Shown: positions 24,032 to 34,809 of the stretch, in pieces
How the letters are laid out: every line of letters starts with the position of its first letter
Numbering within the stretch: position 1 is the stretch's first letter
Assembly (NCBI GenBank): GCA_026184415.1
Contig: CM047945.1
Span: 372,001 to 436,000, forward strand
Source of the DNA: Trichothecium roseum
Taxonomy: Eukaryota; Ascomycota; Sordariomycetes; Hypocreales
Direction of reading: 5' to 3'
DNA: 64,000 nt
Position numbers and translations under genes: made by a program
The notes under the pieces: generated by a model
What the model was told of the DNA's origin: nothing
Databases searched by the model: none
Seen by the model: the letters and a program-made list of their open reading frames with translations, nothing else

Positions 24032-24904
24032 GTTGGCGATTTCGACGGTGATTTAGTCTTTGTCGATGGTCAGAATGGTGTCAGAATGGTGTCTGAATAG
24101 ACCACCTCCTCAGCCGCCCGGGAGATAAATGGAATGATGAGTCGCTGGTCGTGATCGCAAAACGGAAAAGGAGTGTAAAAGGAAAAAGGGGATTCGTGAA
24201 TGGAGGAGATAATTCAATCGAGGCAAAGGAAGTCGGTCGTCAAGGAGCGAAAGGTGGAGGAGAAAGGGTGAAACTCGTTGGTGATTGATTTATGACAAGT
24301 TAGTCGTGTGGGCTTGGGTTGCCATCAAGAGAGACAAGTCAGGAGGACCGGGAGGCGGGCGCGGGAGGAGACGTGCAAGAAAAGTGGCCAATGTCGCAGC
24401 GAATTACCCTGATGTCGCTACTTGTGGCATGGGCGACATTAGTGACTCTCAGTGCCAGATACCACTGTGGGCTTAGCGGATAATTGGCGTTTACTCCGTA
24501 CTGCAAGGCAGATGGTGCGCTGCAGGGGTTGGTCTCGCCGGTGGCGCAGCGCAGAACACGCTGGAACCGCTGGAGGTGGTTTCGCTTTCACGCCAAGTCC
24601 TGCTCAAACACCATCCATTTGCATTACCAATGCCCCGCATGTTAGGCAGGACACTGCGTAGGCGTCCCGGCTGCTCACCAATCGGGTATTGACGGACTAA
24701 AGCCTGGCCGAACTGCGGGTAGTGTCGCCGTTGACGCTGTTTACACTTCACACTGTCCCCGCGGCTCATTCCGACAAAAAAAAAAGTTTTGGTTGACGTC
24801 TTTGACATGAGCTCGAGGTAGATCAGGGTCCAAGGCATTGACCTTCATCCCCCCAAACATCAACCCTGACATTCATTTCCAAGTGTTTTTTTGGCACTAT
24901 CAAA

Positions 24905-25366
24905 ATGTCGCGATCATTAGCAGTAAGGGACTCCTTTTTCATATGCCCTCGAGCAGTCGTCTAACGTACGCATCTTTTCAGCATCGAATCTACAGCGAAG
25001 CTTTTGCGAAATGGCCCAAGCAAGACTTGAGGCCAGATTATCAGCTACAGGATGTCCTTAAAGCAACAGTGGAGGACCGGTTCAAGAATCATAACCAGTC
25101 AATAGAAGCAGAGGAACTCATGAAGGCCAGAGCGCTCCAATTCCTCCAGCAGAACCGATTCAACGACAGGGTATGCCACCTTGCGACGAATCCATGGATA
25201 TTGCGTTAACCATTGTGGACAGTTCAAGTTGAAAGGCCCTATGCTCGAGCCCAAGAGTCAACCGACATACTTCACGGATCTCGTCCGAGAAATTGAAGAG
25301 GCTCCCAACCGGTCATGGCTCGAGCGCCTGGGTAAGAGATTGTCAGGCATGATCAGATTAAAATAA
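24905..25366 (+). CDS. UQCC2/CBP6-like cytochrome bc1 assembly factor
   Basis: Three exons: 24905-24922, 24982-25170 and 25223-25366, 116 aa. Both introns are short (59 and 52 nt) with CTAAC/TTAAC branch sites. The first exon is only six codons. The start of the mature fold (HRIYSEAFAKWP, then a charged stretch and VEDRF) resembles the LYR-like helices of UQCC2/Cbp6, as does the later pair of blocks ALQFLQQNRF and a C-terminal WLERLGKRLSGM. Members act in the mitochondrial matrix, binding nascent cytochrome b with Cbp3/UQCC1 at the ribosome exit and promoting complex III assembly. Family assignment rests on remembered pattern and length, not a search. The gene structure itself is firm. Confidence 0.8.
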
Positions 25367-27003
25367 GGGGCGGCGACGTCATTGGCACTGGTTGGTAACG
25401 ACGTGACGATTCATCTCGAAGCGAAGCATGTAATTGCGACACGCGAGTGCATAACAATGTACAACACTTTGAACAAGATAACAGAAACCCCCCGGGATCC
25501 ATAATAATACCCATGGTGTACGGAGTACGCTCTGGTTCTACCATACCCTACGGGATCCATCGAGCACATCCCGTCATACAATTGGAGTTTGTTTCTCCTC
25601 TACGGAGTACATGTTAAATACGACATCGGTTCCGTTTTTCTTTTGCCTTAAACTGACGACCATCAGTCAGTCAGTTGCTACGGCATATAGGCATTTGGCC
25701 TTCCGCCTATGGGAGTGACAAGAGGTTGGGCTTGTTCACCTATCGACAGTATTTACGCCGATTAATGAACCTCCTAACGAATTATTGATGTCGTTAGGAC
25801 AAACATTTTCCAGGCTCCTATGATGACAAGCACGCATGACCCGTCAGCAGGTTGGCCTCTGACATTCCTTGATCCGAGGCGACATGGAATTAAAATAAAA
25901 TAAAAACTATGAATGCTACTAAATCTCTTAGATTTATCGACGGATTCAGCGATAAAAGAACTTCGAAGTGGAGTACAAAGCAGCTTTTGACCTCGGCTGG
26001 CATGTTAGCTAGCTGTCTATCATTATCATATTCGACCGGAGTTTGCGACATTTAACATTAATGCCCATATCTCTCACCCTGTCTTAATGATGCTTTATTT
26101 CAGATAATACCTGCCAAGCCATATATGTCTCGGGTATCAGACACATTCTGGGTGACCCAGGTCTCGACGGATATGGATTGAGCAGAGCCTCACATGTTAC
26201 TAACGAACTCATCTTTCCTGAATGTCAGACCAACCGTTGCCAAAGAGGAATTCCTCTAGAAAATCGTCTTGAGTACGGAGTAATAGTGTTGAAGTATTTG
26301 ACATGATGAAGACGAGTGTGTGCCTACTGACATGAAGAAAGCCTTGCAACATGGCACTTGGCTTTCGGCTGCCACCAAGGCAAGGAGTGGACACTAGACG
26401 GCGGTACTCGTTTATTTGACTAAATCAGCTACTAAATTCGAGTAGTATGTTTCGGGCATTATCTGCTCACAAACTCCGGTCCGAGTGCCGAGCACTATCA
26501 CGGAGCAGTGTTGGATCGATAATGCTAGCATGGTGCATTGCCGGCAGCCGCTTCCTCATCCTCACCGGTGAGAAGCTCACGGCTAACCGGACTGGACGTC
26601 AATATTACTTCGGATCTCCGGCCCCAACATGTTGTGCTGACCACTTGCCGGGTGGATGTCGTGACGCTATGCTCCCAGCCACCAGGGTTTCTCCTCGACT
26701 CGTCCCCACAATCATGCATGCAAGACTGGGATTCTCCAGAGCAGTCCACGGTCATGGTTGCTGACTTCATGGGGTTCGTTGGCGGTGGGGGACTGATAGG
26801 GCCCGACGATTGACTACGACGTGCTCTATGCATGCTAGCTCAAGCATGGAAAAACGAGCGGAAAAAATGACCGCATCTGACGGATACCGCCTGCTTGTTA
26901 AATAGAGACATCCGCCCCTCCCCGCCGCTGATTCTCTTCATTCATGTCTCTGCTTTGCATCTGAACATTCTACAGTGGGTCTTCTGTACCCAAAGACGAC
27001 GTA
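25367..27003. other. Gene-free region between UQCC2-like and esterase genes
   Basis: No supported gene. Three exact copies of the dispersed 9-bp motif lie at 25519-25527, 25601-25609 and 26274-26282. Positions 25860-25930 and 26030-26110 are AT-rich. Between 26450 and 26830 frames are open on both strands for about 90-105 codons, which could be a gene relic, but I recognise no family. Confidence 0.45.
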
Positions 27004-28662
27004 ATGGTCAAGCTACGGCGCATCTTGCCAGCCGCTCTCCTCATCTCGAGGGCGGTTGCCGTTTCCGAGACAGTGGATCTGACGTACACCAAGTACGTTG
27101 GAAAGTCTCTTTCGAATGGTGTCAGCGAATGGCTTGGGATGCGGTTCGCGGCGGCCCCTGTTGGGGAACTCCGCTTCATGCCTCCTCAAGACCCTCCGGA
27201 GCATGATGATCCTGTGCTAGCGGACACGGTATATATACAAGCTGCGCGAGGCTACATGGGAGGAAGTTGAGCTGATGATGTATTCCAGGTTGGCCTTGGC
27301 TGTCTCGGGACAGGCAAGAAGCCCGATGATGATACACGCTCCGAGGACTGCTTGTTCCTAAACGTCCAAGCACCAACGAACGCGACGTCCGACTCCAAGC
27401 TTCCTGTCATGGTATACATCCAGGGCGGCGGTTTCAACACAAATGGCAATCCCAACGTCAACGGGACTGGCTTGATCAAGGCCGCGGGCGGCAACCTTGT
27501 ATTCGTGGCCTTGAATTACAGAGTGGGACCCTATGGCTTTCTCACCAACGGCGACGAGATTACGCCTAACAACGGATTGAGGGACCAGCGCAAGGCCTTC
27601 GAATGGGTGCAGCAGCACATCAGCAAGTTCGGCGGCGACCCTGACCACGTGGTGCTCGTGGGTACCAGCGCCGGAGCCGCGAGCGTGGTGTTCCATCTCA
27701 CGGCCGGCAATGGCAAGGATCGGGGGCTGTTCGTCGGCGCAGCGGCCAACGAGCCCTCGTTTGCTACCGAATTGACGGTTAAGGAATCGCAGTTCTACTA
27801 CAACAACCTCGCTGTCCGTGCCGGTTGCGCAGTCAAGGACAGCTTGTCCTGCTTGAGGAACAAGACTGCCGCAGAGCTCCAAGCCGTCAACTTCAACATA
27901 CCCCTGCCGGGAGGCTCCAATCCCCCGTCGTACCAATGGCTCCCCGTCATCGATGGCGACTTTCTCACGGACTACACGTACAAGCTCATCAGGGAGGGGA
28001 AATTCATCAAGGTCCCCACCATCCTCGGGGATGATAGGAACGGCGGCACCAAGTTCGCACCCGACGACGCCTCCTCCCTAGCCGACAGCAATCAGTACAT
28101 GCTAGACCAGTATCCCACTATCACGCCGGGCCAGTTCGCCGACATCAACACCATGTATCCGAACCCCAACGACACGGCTTGCCCCGAAACGGGCTGCTAC
28201 TGGCGCCAGACGAGCAACACGTACCAGGAAGTCCGGTACACATGCCCGGCACTGCGCATCAACGAAGCCATGACCGAGGCCGGCGCCACGTCGTACGCCT
28301 ACCTTTGGGATGTCGAGGACCCCGAAGAAATGGCGGCCGGCCTCGGCGTGCCGCATACCGCCGAACTGGAGGCGCTCATCGGACCGGCGTACACGGACGA
28401 GGAGCCGGAGAGCTACAAGCCCGGCGGCATCAACGAGCTCGCCTCGCCCCTGATCCAGGCCTACTACACGTCGTTTGTGAGGACCCTGGATCCGAACAAG
28501 TTCAGGCTCGAGGGGGCGGCGGAGTGGAAGACTTGGGAGCAGGGGCCGAATCGGCGGTTGAGGTACGGAACGAATGGGACGACGGACATGGAGGATATCG
28601 GCGACGAGTTGCGGAAGAGGTGTGATTATTGGATCGCCCACGGCGAGAGTATGCTATTATAG
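27004..28662 (+). CDS. Secreted type-B carboxylesterase/lipase
   Basis: Two exons: 27004-27228 and 27289-28662, 532 aa. A signal peptide covers residues 1 to about 19. The alpha/beta-hydrolase hallmarks of type-B esterases are present: SEDCLFLNV, the oxyanion-hole segment YIQGGGF, the nucleophile elbow GTSAG (Ser202) and the His motif GVPHTAE (His431). The 60-nt intron (GTATAT donor, CAG acceptor) joins the two parts in frame. The acid position is odd. Where relatives have Asn-Glu-Gly, this protein reads GDDRNGGT, placing Gly327 where the catalytic Glu is expected. Either a neighbouring acidic residue substitutes or activity is altered. Members hydrolyse carboxylic esters outside the cell. 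The promoter region has no recognised element. Gene and family are certain; substrate unknown. Confidence 0.93.
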
Positions 28663-29286
28663 AACAACTATGGAATGGAGTATATACTTTTTATCATAGA
28701 AATATACGAACAATATTTACATACGTAGCTTATTATGAGGTCTTGCAGATGCAAATGTAGAGAAAGGAGTTGTGATTGCAGGGTTAGGGTCACGTAGTCT
28801 CTCTTAGCAGCCCGGGAGACGGAGCGGGGCGCGGACCCGAGTCTTCGGGATGAACTGTGGCTGAAGCCGTGACGTAGCGGACCGGGACAAGCCAAAAAAT
28901 GCTGAAATTTTACCAACTAGCCACAGTAGCCGGACTTGCTTCTTTTGATCCCATCTCACTGCTTTTTTTCATTTCTTCTTCTTCTTCTTCTTCCCCATCA
29001 TCAACTTCATTGATTCACTTTTTTTTCCCTTGTCAATTGGATCCTTACTCCCTCCTAGCCTCGAGCTTCTCATTTCTTTTGTTTCGCTCTTCAATGTTTT
29101 GGCCTTTGTGAGTTTTGGCCTCTTTTTTTTTTGGGCAAGTCCACCGCCTACGCCCGTGTGCCTTTGCCTCCGAAGATCGGACCAAATCTTCCCATCCCAT
29201 TCCCCTTTACCAATTGCAAAAGAGGTGCCTTTTAGAGGAAGTGGTTTCTCGATTCACCAATAGGCGGCCTCCATGACGTTCTCACT
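28663..29286. other. Intergenic; pyrimidine-rich leader of the AAA gene
   Basis: After the esterase stop there is a short AT-rich 3' flank. From 28960 to 29260 the + strand is T/C-rich with TCTTCT repeats, typical of a fungal promoter or 5' leader, preceding the AAA ATPase start. No gene is seen. Confidence 0.5.
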
Positions 29287-30942
29287 ATGACCAGCAATGT
29301 TTTCGTAGGAGGAGGAGGAGGAGGAGGAGGGCTCCTCCGCGACCCCCTATCCCACGGTGTGGGCATCATGCGAGACGTCTGCGTCCGCTGGTCCCGCCTC
29401 GACGCCGCGCAGATCGGCTCCATCATCGCCGTCGCCGGGGCCATCCCCACCGCGGGCCGGTGCCTACAGCGGCTGTGGCAGGAGTTCTTCGCCTGCGTCC
29501 GGACGTGCCTGCTCTCGTCCGTGACCATACCCGGCGGCGACCCCCTGAACAGGAGCGTGGTCAAATGGATCCTGGCCAACAGGGAGCAGCACCACCGCTC
29601 CTTCACGGGGAAGACGCAGGTCGGAAGCGGCGACGGCGTCGGCGACAGGGGCGCGGCTCTCAAGAAGACGAGGCATCCCGTGCTGTACGCGCCGCAGTGG
29701 CACTCGCGGTGGTTCCTCTTCTCGGGCCACGCCTTCGTCGTGACGCGGGCGGACGGCGCGGGCGCCTCCTCGCTCTCGCTCTCGGACCCGGCGTACGACG
29801 GCGTCGGCGGGGAGGACCTGACGGTGAGCTGCCTCGGGTGGTCGGCGGAGCCGGTGAAGCGGCTCATCGACGACTGCCGGGCGCTGGCGGAGCGGCAGAC
29901 GCAGTTCTTCGTCGTCATCTACGCGCGCGACCGCTACGGCCTCTCGTGGAAGCCCAAGACGCGCGCGCCTATCCGGCGCCTCGAGACGGTGCACCTCGAC
30001 GCCGGGGTCAAGACCCGCCTGCTCGACGACGTGAGGACGTACCTCGACCCCCGCACCGCCGCGCGGTACCGCGCCCGCAGCATGCCGTACCGCAGGGGTT
30101 ACCTGTTCCACGGACCGCCCGGGACGGGCAAGTCGTCGCTCTCCGTGGCGCTGGCGGGCGAGTTCGGGCTCGACCTGTACGAGGTCAAGGTGCCGTCCGT
30201 GGCGACGGACGCGGACCTGGAGCAGATGTTTCAGGAGATCCCGCCTCGGTGCGTCGTCCTGCTGGAGGACATTGACGCGGTGTGGGTCGAGAGGTCGAAC
30301 AAGAAGACCAACAGCAACAGCAGCAACGGCAAAAGCGATGGCAGCAGACACAGGAACGAGGGGCGGGATGCTGACAGTAACGACGGTGCGGCGGCTTCCG
30401 GCAGCTGCTCGCTGTCGGGCCTGCTAAACGTCCTCGACGGCGTGGGATCCCAGGAGGGCCGCATCGTCATCATGACGACGAACCACCCGGACCAGCTGGA
30501 CGCGGCGCTCGTCCGCCCCGGCCGCGTCGACATGCGCGTGCTCCTCGGCAACATAAGCCGGGCCTGCGCCGAGGAGATGTTTGTCCGCATGTTCTCTCCC
30601 GACCTAGCTTGCGCCGCATCGTCGTCGTCCCCGTCGCCGTCGTCGTTGTCGTCGTCGTCGTTGTTGTCGTCGTCGAGCGAGGATGTCTGTGCCCCTTTTC
30701 TCGACGGCGGCATGGGCGAGATTGAGCGGTTGGCGGCCGAGTTCGCGAGCCAGGTGCCCGACGACACCTTCACGCCGTCGGTGCTCCAGGGCTTCTTCCA
30801 GTCGCACCTGGAGAGCCCGCGCGAGGCGGTGGCGAGCATCGCGGCGTGGGTGGAGGGGGAGCTCGGCGGCGGCGGCGGCGGATTTGGGACTCCATCAGAA
30901 AAGGAGTTTGAGGTTGTTAATGGGAAGAGGGCGGCTGTATGA
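29287..30942 (+). CDS. BCS1-like AAA ATPase
   Basis: Single exon, 551 aa. A poly-Gly stretch (residues 8-15, encoded by GGA repeats) is followed by a hydrophobic N-terminal segment near 42-58, then a BCS1-specific middle domain (about 85-260). The AAA module follows: Walker A GPPGTGKS at 276-283, Walker B VLLEDIDAVW near 323-332, and the arginine-finger region MTTNHPDQLDAAL ... RPGRVDMRV. Two low-complexity inserts break it: an Asn/Ser/Lys/Asp-rich insert after Walker B and a poly-Ser run in the lid. BCS1 itself inserts the Rieske protein into complex III. Filamentous fungi carry several divergent BCS1-like paralogues of unknown substrate, and the inserts and long N-terminal region suggest this is one of those. 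The opposite strand is open because of GC-rich codons. Confidence 0.9.
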   Translation: MTSNVFVGGGGGGGGLLRDPLSHGVGIMRDVCVRWSRLDAAQIGSIIAVAGAIPTAGRCLQRLWQEFFACVRTCLLSSVTIPGGDPLNRSVVKWILANREQHHRSFTGKTQVGSGDGVGDRGAALKKTRHPVLYAPQWHSRWFLFSGHAFVVTRADGAGASSLSLSDPAYDGVGGEDLTVSCLGWSAEPVKRLIDDCRALAERQTQFFVVIYARDRYGLSWKPKTRAPIRRLETVHLDAGVKTRLLDDVRTYLDPRTAARYRARSMPYRRGYLFHGPPGTGKSSLSVALAGEFGLDLYEVKVPSVATDADLEQMFQEIPPRCVVLLEDIDAVWVERSNKKTNSNSSNGKSDGSRHRNEGRDADSNDGAAASGSCSLSGLLNVLDGVGSQEGRIVIMTTNHPDQLDAALVRPGRVDMRVLLGNISRACAEEMFVRMFSPDLACAASSSSPSPSSLSSSSLLSSSSEDVCAPFLDGGMGEIERLAAEFASQVPDDTFTPSVLQGFFQSHLESPREAVASIAAWVEGELGGGGGGFGTPSEKEFEVVNGKRAAV

Positions 30943-31553
30943 TTATCTCTGCTCGAAATGGCATTATAGACGGTATTTTTGTTTTGTTTTACCTTTTTTT
31001 TTCTGCTTTTTTTTTCAACATATATATGGCATGGTTTGTTGCTTATTGCGACGTATAGGATAGATGGAATATTAATAGACGACAGACTGCTATCTTACAT
31101 GAAAGAACGTTCTCCTCCTCACCCAACCCCCCCTAACAGCTGATTCCAATGTATTGGATATTACTTTCCCACCTCCTGTGCATTTGGTGGATTGGGCGCC
31201 ACCGCCTCGCGCCTATGACGATGAAAACAAGTCACAAAAGCAGGTTTTTTGTTCTACGCCAAAATGTTCTACAGTGGTGTGGCAAGGCCCATGACTTAAT
31301 GTGAGGTGAGGGGTCCACACCATGTTCGGGTGGAGGTGTGAGTGCTCACTCCCAGGCCGCGTCCAGATAGATGTAAGTCCCAATGCCCATCTTCTGCTAA
31401 GAATTTCACCACAAAACAAACCATTCAATATAGTAGAGACAATATTAACCACCGGTCTCCAAGGGGCATTTATTCAACTTACAGTTTCCAAAAACAAGGG
31501 AATCACCGCCGTGTCCAACATAAGTTGAGTGAGACTTAGACGTATCCGCCACG
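30943..31553. other. Intergenic region, no supported gene
   Basis: T-rich 3' flank of the AAA gene up to about 31080, then ordinary sequence up to the start of the Gag-like gene. I looked here for a long terminal repeat matching the region after 32780 and saw none by eye. Confidence 0.45.
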
Positions 31554-32780
31554 ATGGTCCTACCTCACGACATCAAGCTGCAAGTCGGCGCCGACTGGAT
31601 AGACTGGATCATGGCACTCGAGACGCACGCCAGGAAAATCGGAATCTGGGACCAGATCGACCCCTACAAGTCTCAGGGCGATGACGCTTCTGCAGCGGCG
31701 GCGGTGGCGCCCAGCGAGCCTACGCGCATCAGGCTCAAGCACGTCAAGGGGTACATCAGGACGGAGTTCGGGGTGGTAGAACCGGATCTCCAACTGCAGG
31801 TGCAGGTTCACAAAGCGTTGCTGGACGAGTACCGGGACGACAAGAAGGAGTACGATGCTTTCGTTGGGCGCGAAGAGGAGATCCGGGACTGGATCGTGAG
31901 CACCGTGGATGCCGGGATCTACCAGGCGGCGATGCTCCCCACGGCTGCCAGAACTCAAGATACCCACAAGTGGCAACACGGAAAGGAGCAGACTCCCATC
32001 AGGGAGATATTGCAGAGGTTGATCAAGACGCTCGACTGTTTTCAGGGGTACCTGAAGAGGCAGGCGCGGATGGACTACGTCGCCATCATGCGGGAGATTG
32101 AGTCGCCGTCCCTCGACTTCGATGTCTGGTATGCGCGGTGGTGCAGGGCCTACGTGCGGACGATAAAGTACGGCGGACCGCCGGAGGGGTCGGAGAAGAA
32201 GGGCATGAATGCGTTCGTGCAGGCAGTAGACGAAGCAGGGATCAGCCCTCGGTGGTCTAGCATGATGTCGACGCTCGTCCAAGACAACCAGCAGGATGGT
32301 GATGAGAAAGAAGCGCCGAAGACGCTGCCGGACATGGTAGCCGACCTGTTGGGCTATCGACACTATACCGCGGCGGTGAAAGCACTGTCTGAGATGGACC
32401 AGATGGATCCCCCATCCCCCCAAAAGGATGATGAAGGCGGCGGCGGCGATGAAGGTCCGCAGGAAGATCAAAGAGTTTCATACTCTTGCCCGTGTGAACC
32501 AGGCTCCGGCGAGCACGCTTGGGCCCCGGAGACTTGCGCCAAACTGGAGTACGCCGTGCGAGGCATCTGTGAGCGTGACCTAGCACAAAAGCCGTCTGAA
32601 AAAGAGGCCAGGGAAATCCGGGAGCGGCTGGAGGGGGACAGGTGGGAGTCACTGCGACGGACGCTCAAGGAAAGGGGCTGGATGGCGGTGGCGGGGGAGG
32701 AGGACGGATCGGCACAGCCCTCTACGCAACTATGCTTTGACGAAAATGCCGGCGATGTAGAATTCGGAGCGTCGCCGTGA
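31554..32780 (+). CDS. Stand-alone Copia Gag-like protein (possible domesticated gene)
   Basis: Single intact exon, 408 aa. The N terminus (GADWIDWIMALETHARK, then IWDQIDP) resembles the start of Gag in fungal Ty1/Copia retrotransposons. So does the following helical region: a Gln/Leu-rich segment, a Tyr-rich KKEYDAF block, an IVSTVDAGIYQ block, and later DVWYARWCRAYV. Near the C terminus is a knuckle-like motif CPCEPGSGEHAWAPETC (C-X-C-X7-H-X5-C), similar to the zinc knuckle ending such Gags. It is followed by about 75 further residues rich in Glu/Arg. No protease, integrase or reverse transcriptase frame follows, and no flanking LTR is visible. The frame is free of stops, unlike its neighbour at 33310-34369. 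I infer either a recently immobilised element fragment or a gag-derived host gene. The assignment is by motif memory. Confidence 0.68.
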   Translation: MVLPHDIKLQVGADWIDWIMALETHARKIGIWDQIDPYKSQGDDASAAAAVAPSEPTRIRLKHVKGYIRTEFGVVEPDLQLQVQVHKALLDEYRDDKKEYDAFVGREEEIRDWIVSTVDAGIYQAAMLPTAARTQDTHKWQHGKEQTPIREILQRLIKTLDCFQGYLKRQARMDYVAIMREIESPSLDFDVWYARWCRAYVRTIKYGGPPEGSEKKGMNAFVQAVDEAGISPRWSSMMSTLVQDNQQDGDEKEAPKTLPDMVADLLGYRHYTAAVKALSEMDQMDPPSPQKDDEGGGGDEGPQEDQRVSYSCPCEPGSGEHAWAPETCAKLEYAVRGICERDLAQKPSEKEAREIRERLEGDRWESLRRTLKERGWMAVAGEEDGSAQPSTQLCFDENAGDVEFGASP

Positions 32781-33309
32781 TTTGCTGGGGATTTGGTCGT
32801 TGTCTTGTACTCTGGCATTCGGGAGCATACTACAACCCGGCAGGAGGTCGTGTCGTTGAGAATTGTTCTGGCCGATGTCACATGCTTTGTCTGAATGCTG
32901 TCGACATACAGAGAGTCTGCCACCACAAGGGTAAAATTAAATCATCAGTTTGCAGTTTCGCCATATGATTAATGGTAGCATGAATGGTCCCTGGGCCGTA
33001 ATTGTATTCCCCTCTCATCTACCCTCTCATAGCAAACGCATATGATGTATGTATTTATACTCTCTCTGACGTGCAGCGCAACGGTTCCTGGACAGGGACG
33101 GGAACCCTGGGGTAGCGATTTAGTGTGAATAATAATCCCTGAAAAGGCCATGTAGGTAGCCACCATAGCCAGCTAGTTGGTAGCTCTTTCGTCAGAAATC
33201 TTCTTCCCACCAAGTTCACGAATCAACATCGACCCTCAAAGCTAGCACATTTTTTACCTACCAGCTTCCAAGAAAGACAGCAAGGCGAGTTCTGTTCAAT
33301 TCTTGAGCA
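32781..33309. other. Spacer between the two Gag-like genes
   Basis: About 530 bp without a supported gene. It holds the 3' flank of the intact Gag-like gene and the region before the broken paralogue. No pol-like coding sequence or LTR is apparent. Confidence 0.5.
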
Positions 33310-34369
33310 ATGCTTTGGCCAAAGATCAGGCTTGACGGACCGGGCGATTGGTCAAACTGATAGCTCGTCTTAAGGGCCTGCGCCAAGAGCTGCGGCGTGT
33401 GGCAGTTTATCAATCCGGATGGCATACTAGAGCTGCCTGAAGAGCCCGCCGCTCAGAACCGGCTAGTCAAGCTGAGCGAGGTCAAGAAGTGGATGAAAGA
33501 CGAACTAGACATCCTGCAGCCGAGCCTCCAGGAACAGCTGCAAGTGCACACTGCTCTGCGTCTGGAGTATCAGGCTGAGCTGGCGGCAGAGAAGAAGCGG
33601 ACACCGTCCCACAAAGAGCATATACGACAAATCTTGGAATGGATTGAGGTGACAGTTGCGCCGGATATCTACCAAGAAGCCTTGGTGGAGATGCTAAGCA
33701 GCAAGGGTGATGAGGACTTTTGGATGGCTCCTCTATCCACGCGTGACATCCTCCGCGGGCTTTAGAAAACGATTGGTTGCTCCGAAGAGCAAGATGAATC
33801 CGGGGTTCACGACCGCGGAGCGGTACCATCTAGCCAAGGTGGCGTCGAGAAAGTCCAACTCAAACCCGGCTGACAATGCTTGCGCCGCAAAGGATGACAT
33901 AAGAAAACGAGATGACGACGATACTGGGTATGAGTCTGAACATGATGCGACGGAGGTGCCAACCGTGCCAACTATGGTCCCCGGGTTGAGGCAGGCGATA
34001 GTATCCGGTTGTGCATTAGACGATGCCTTCCACCTTGATTACTTCGCTGAATACGAAAGATACGTAGAGGAGTATGAGGCGACCCCCTTCGTCGACCCAA
34101 ATGGCCGAGATATGTGGGGGTGCCCTTGCAAGAGACCCGAGGACGGCCACACCTGGATGGCCAGGGATTGTGCCCTCGTGGAGTTTGCCGTCCTCGGGCA
34201 AAGTAAACGTTATCTCCCGAAGCCTCCAGGAATAGAGAAATGCAACGACATTCGCGGGTGGTTGGAAATGGACGCTTTCCCGGAATTATGCAGGCTGCTC
34301 GTACAGAGAGGGTGGTGCGAAACCGTCAATGGGCGCCTAAGTTTTCCTCTGTTAAAAGAACGAGAATGA
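33310..34369 (+). pseudogene. Broken, shortened paralogue of the Gag-like gene
   Basis: Two open segments, 33397-33762 and about 33770-34366, align with the head and tail of the protein encoded at 31554-32780. From ATG 33310 the first 16 codons resemble its N terminus, but TGA and TAG stops follow in frame at codons 17 and 18 (33358-33363), where the intact copy continues. The frame then stays open to a TAG at 33763, where ILQRL in the intact copy corresponds to ILRGL here. The central Gag region is not detectable. The tail resumes in another frame with acidic sequence and the knuckle-like CPCKRPEDGHTWMARDC, then a block ending CRLLVQRGWC, parallel to the intact copy. I read this as a pseudogene with an internal loss, though an unrecognised splice structure cannot be excluded. 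Confidence 0.62.
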
Positions 34370-34809
34370 GAAAAAAAATGAAGAATAGGTGAAGCTGTCT
34401 ATAGTCAAATCGCATTCCACTGATTCATGACACAAAACATTGTTGATTAGTGGCAAGAGATTTAGTATCCCTTTAACGATTGTCTGTTTGGACCATGTCT
34501 GTGTTTTCACATAAGAGTCGACTGTTTTACCTCGCGATGCTGATGTAACCCTTGATCCGTGTACGACCATCGGGTAACCAAAAACCCAAAAATGCAACTT
34601 CATAATGACGCCAGTTCAGTTCACCCCCTCACACCTCACCACTTTCCCTAAATCACAGAGATTCTGGCACCATCGTAGAGTAAATAACCCATTACGTCAA
34701 AGAATCAATTACTTTTCTTCCTTATATATCATCCGTTAATACTTATATGCCCATTTTATGAAACCTGTCAGCTTAAAGTCTAATATTTCGCATTCTACGG
34801 GAAGGGTCT
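34370..34809. other. Intergenic; promoter of the PIMT gene
   Basis: AT-rich compared with the flanks, without a supported gene. It separates the broken Gag-like gene from the PIMT start. Confidence 0.5.

Noticed and set aside
5834..25366. Secondary-metabolite cluster built on the membrane protein and NmrA-like reductase
   Set aside because: No polyketide synthase, NRPS, terpene synthase, P450 or cluster regulator is present; neighbours are housekeeping genes.
26447..26833. Open frames on both strands upstream of the esterase
   Set aside because: Could be a gene relic, but no recognisable domain, start context or splice structure; left as intergenic.
29460..30351. Long alternative frames on both strands inside the AAA ATPase gene
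   Set aside because: Arg/Pro/Gly-rich shadows of the GC-rich AAA frame, which has Walker A, Walker B and sensor motifs.
31000..34400. Complete LTR retrotransposon around the Gag-like genes
   Set aside because: No LTR pair, primer-binding site, polypurine tract or pol frame could be seen; only Gag-like coding sequence is supported.
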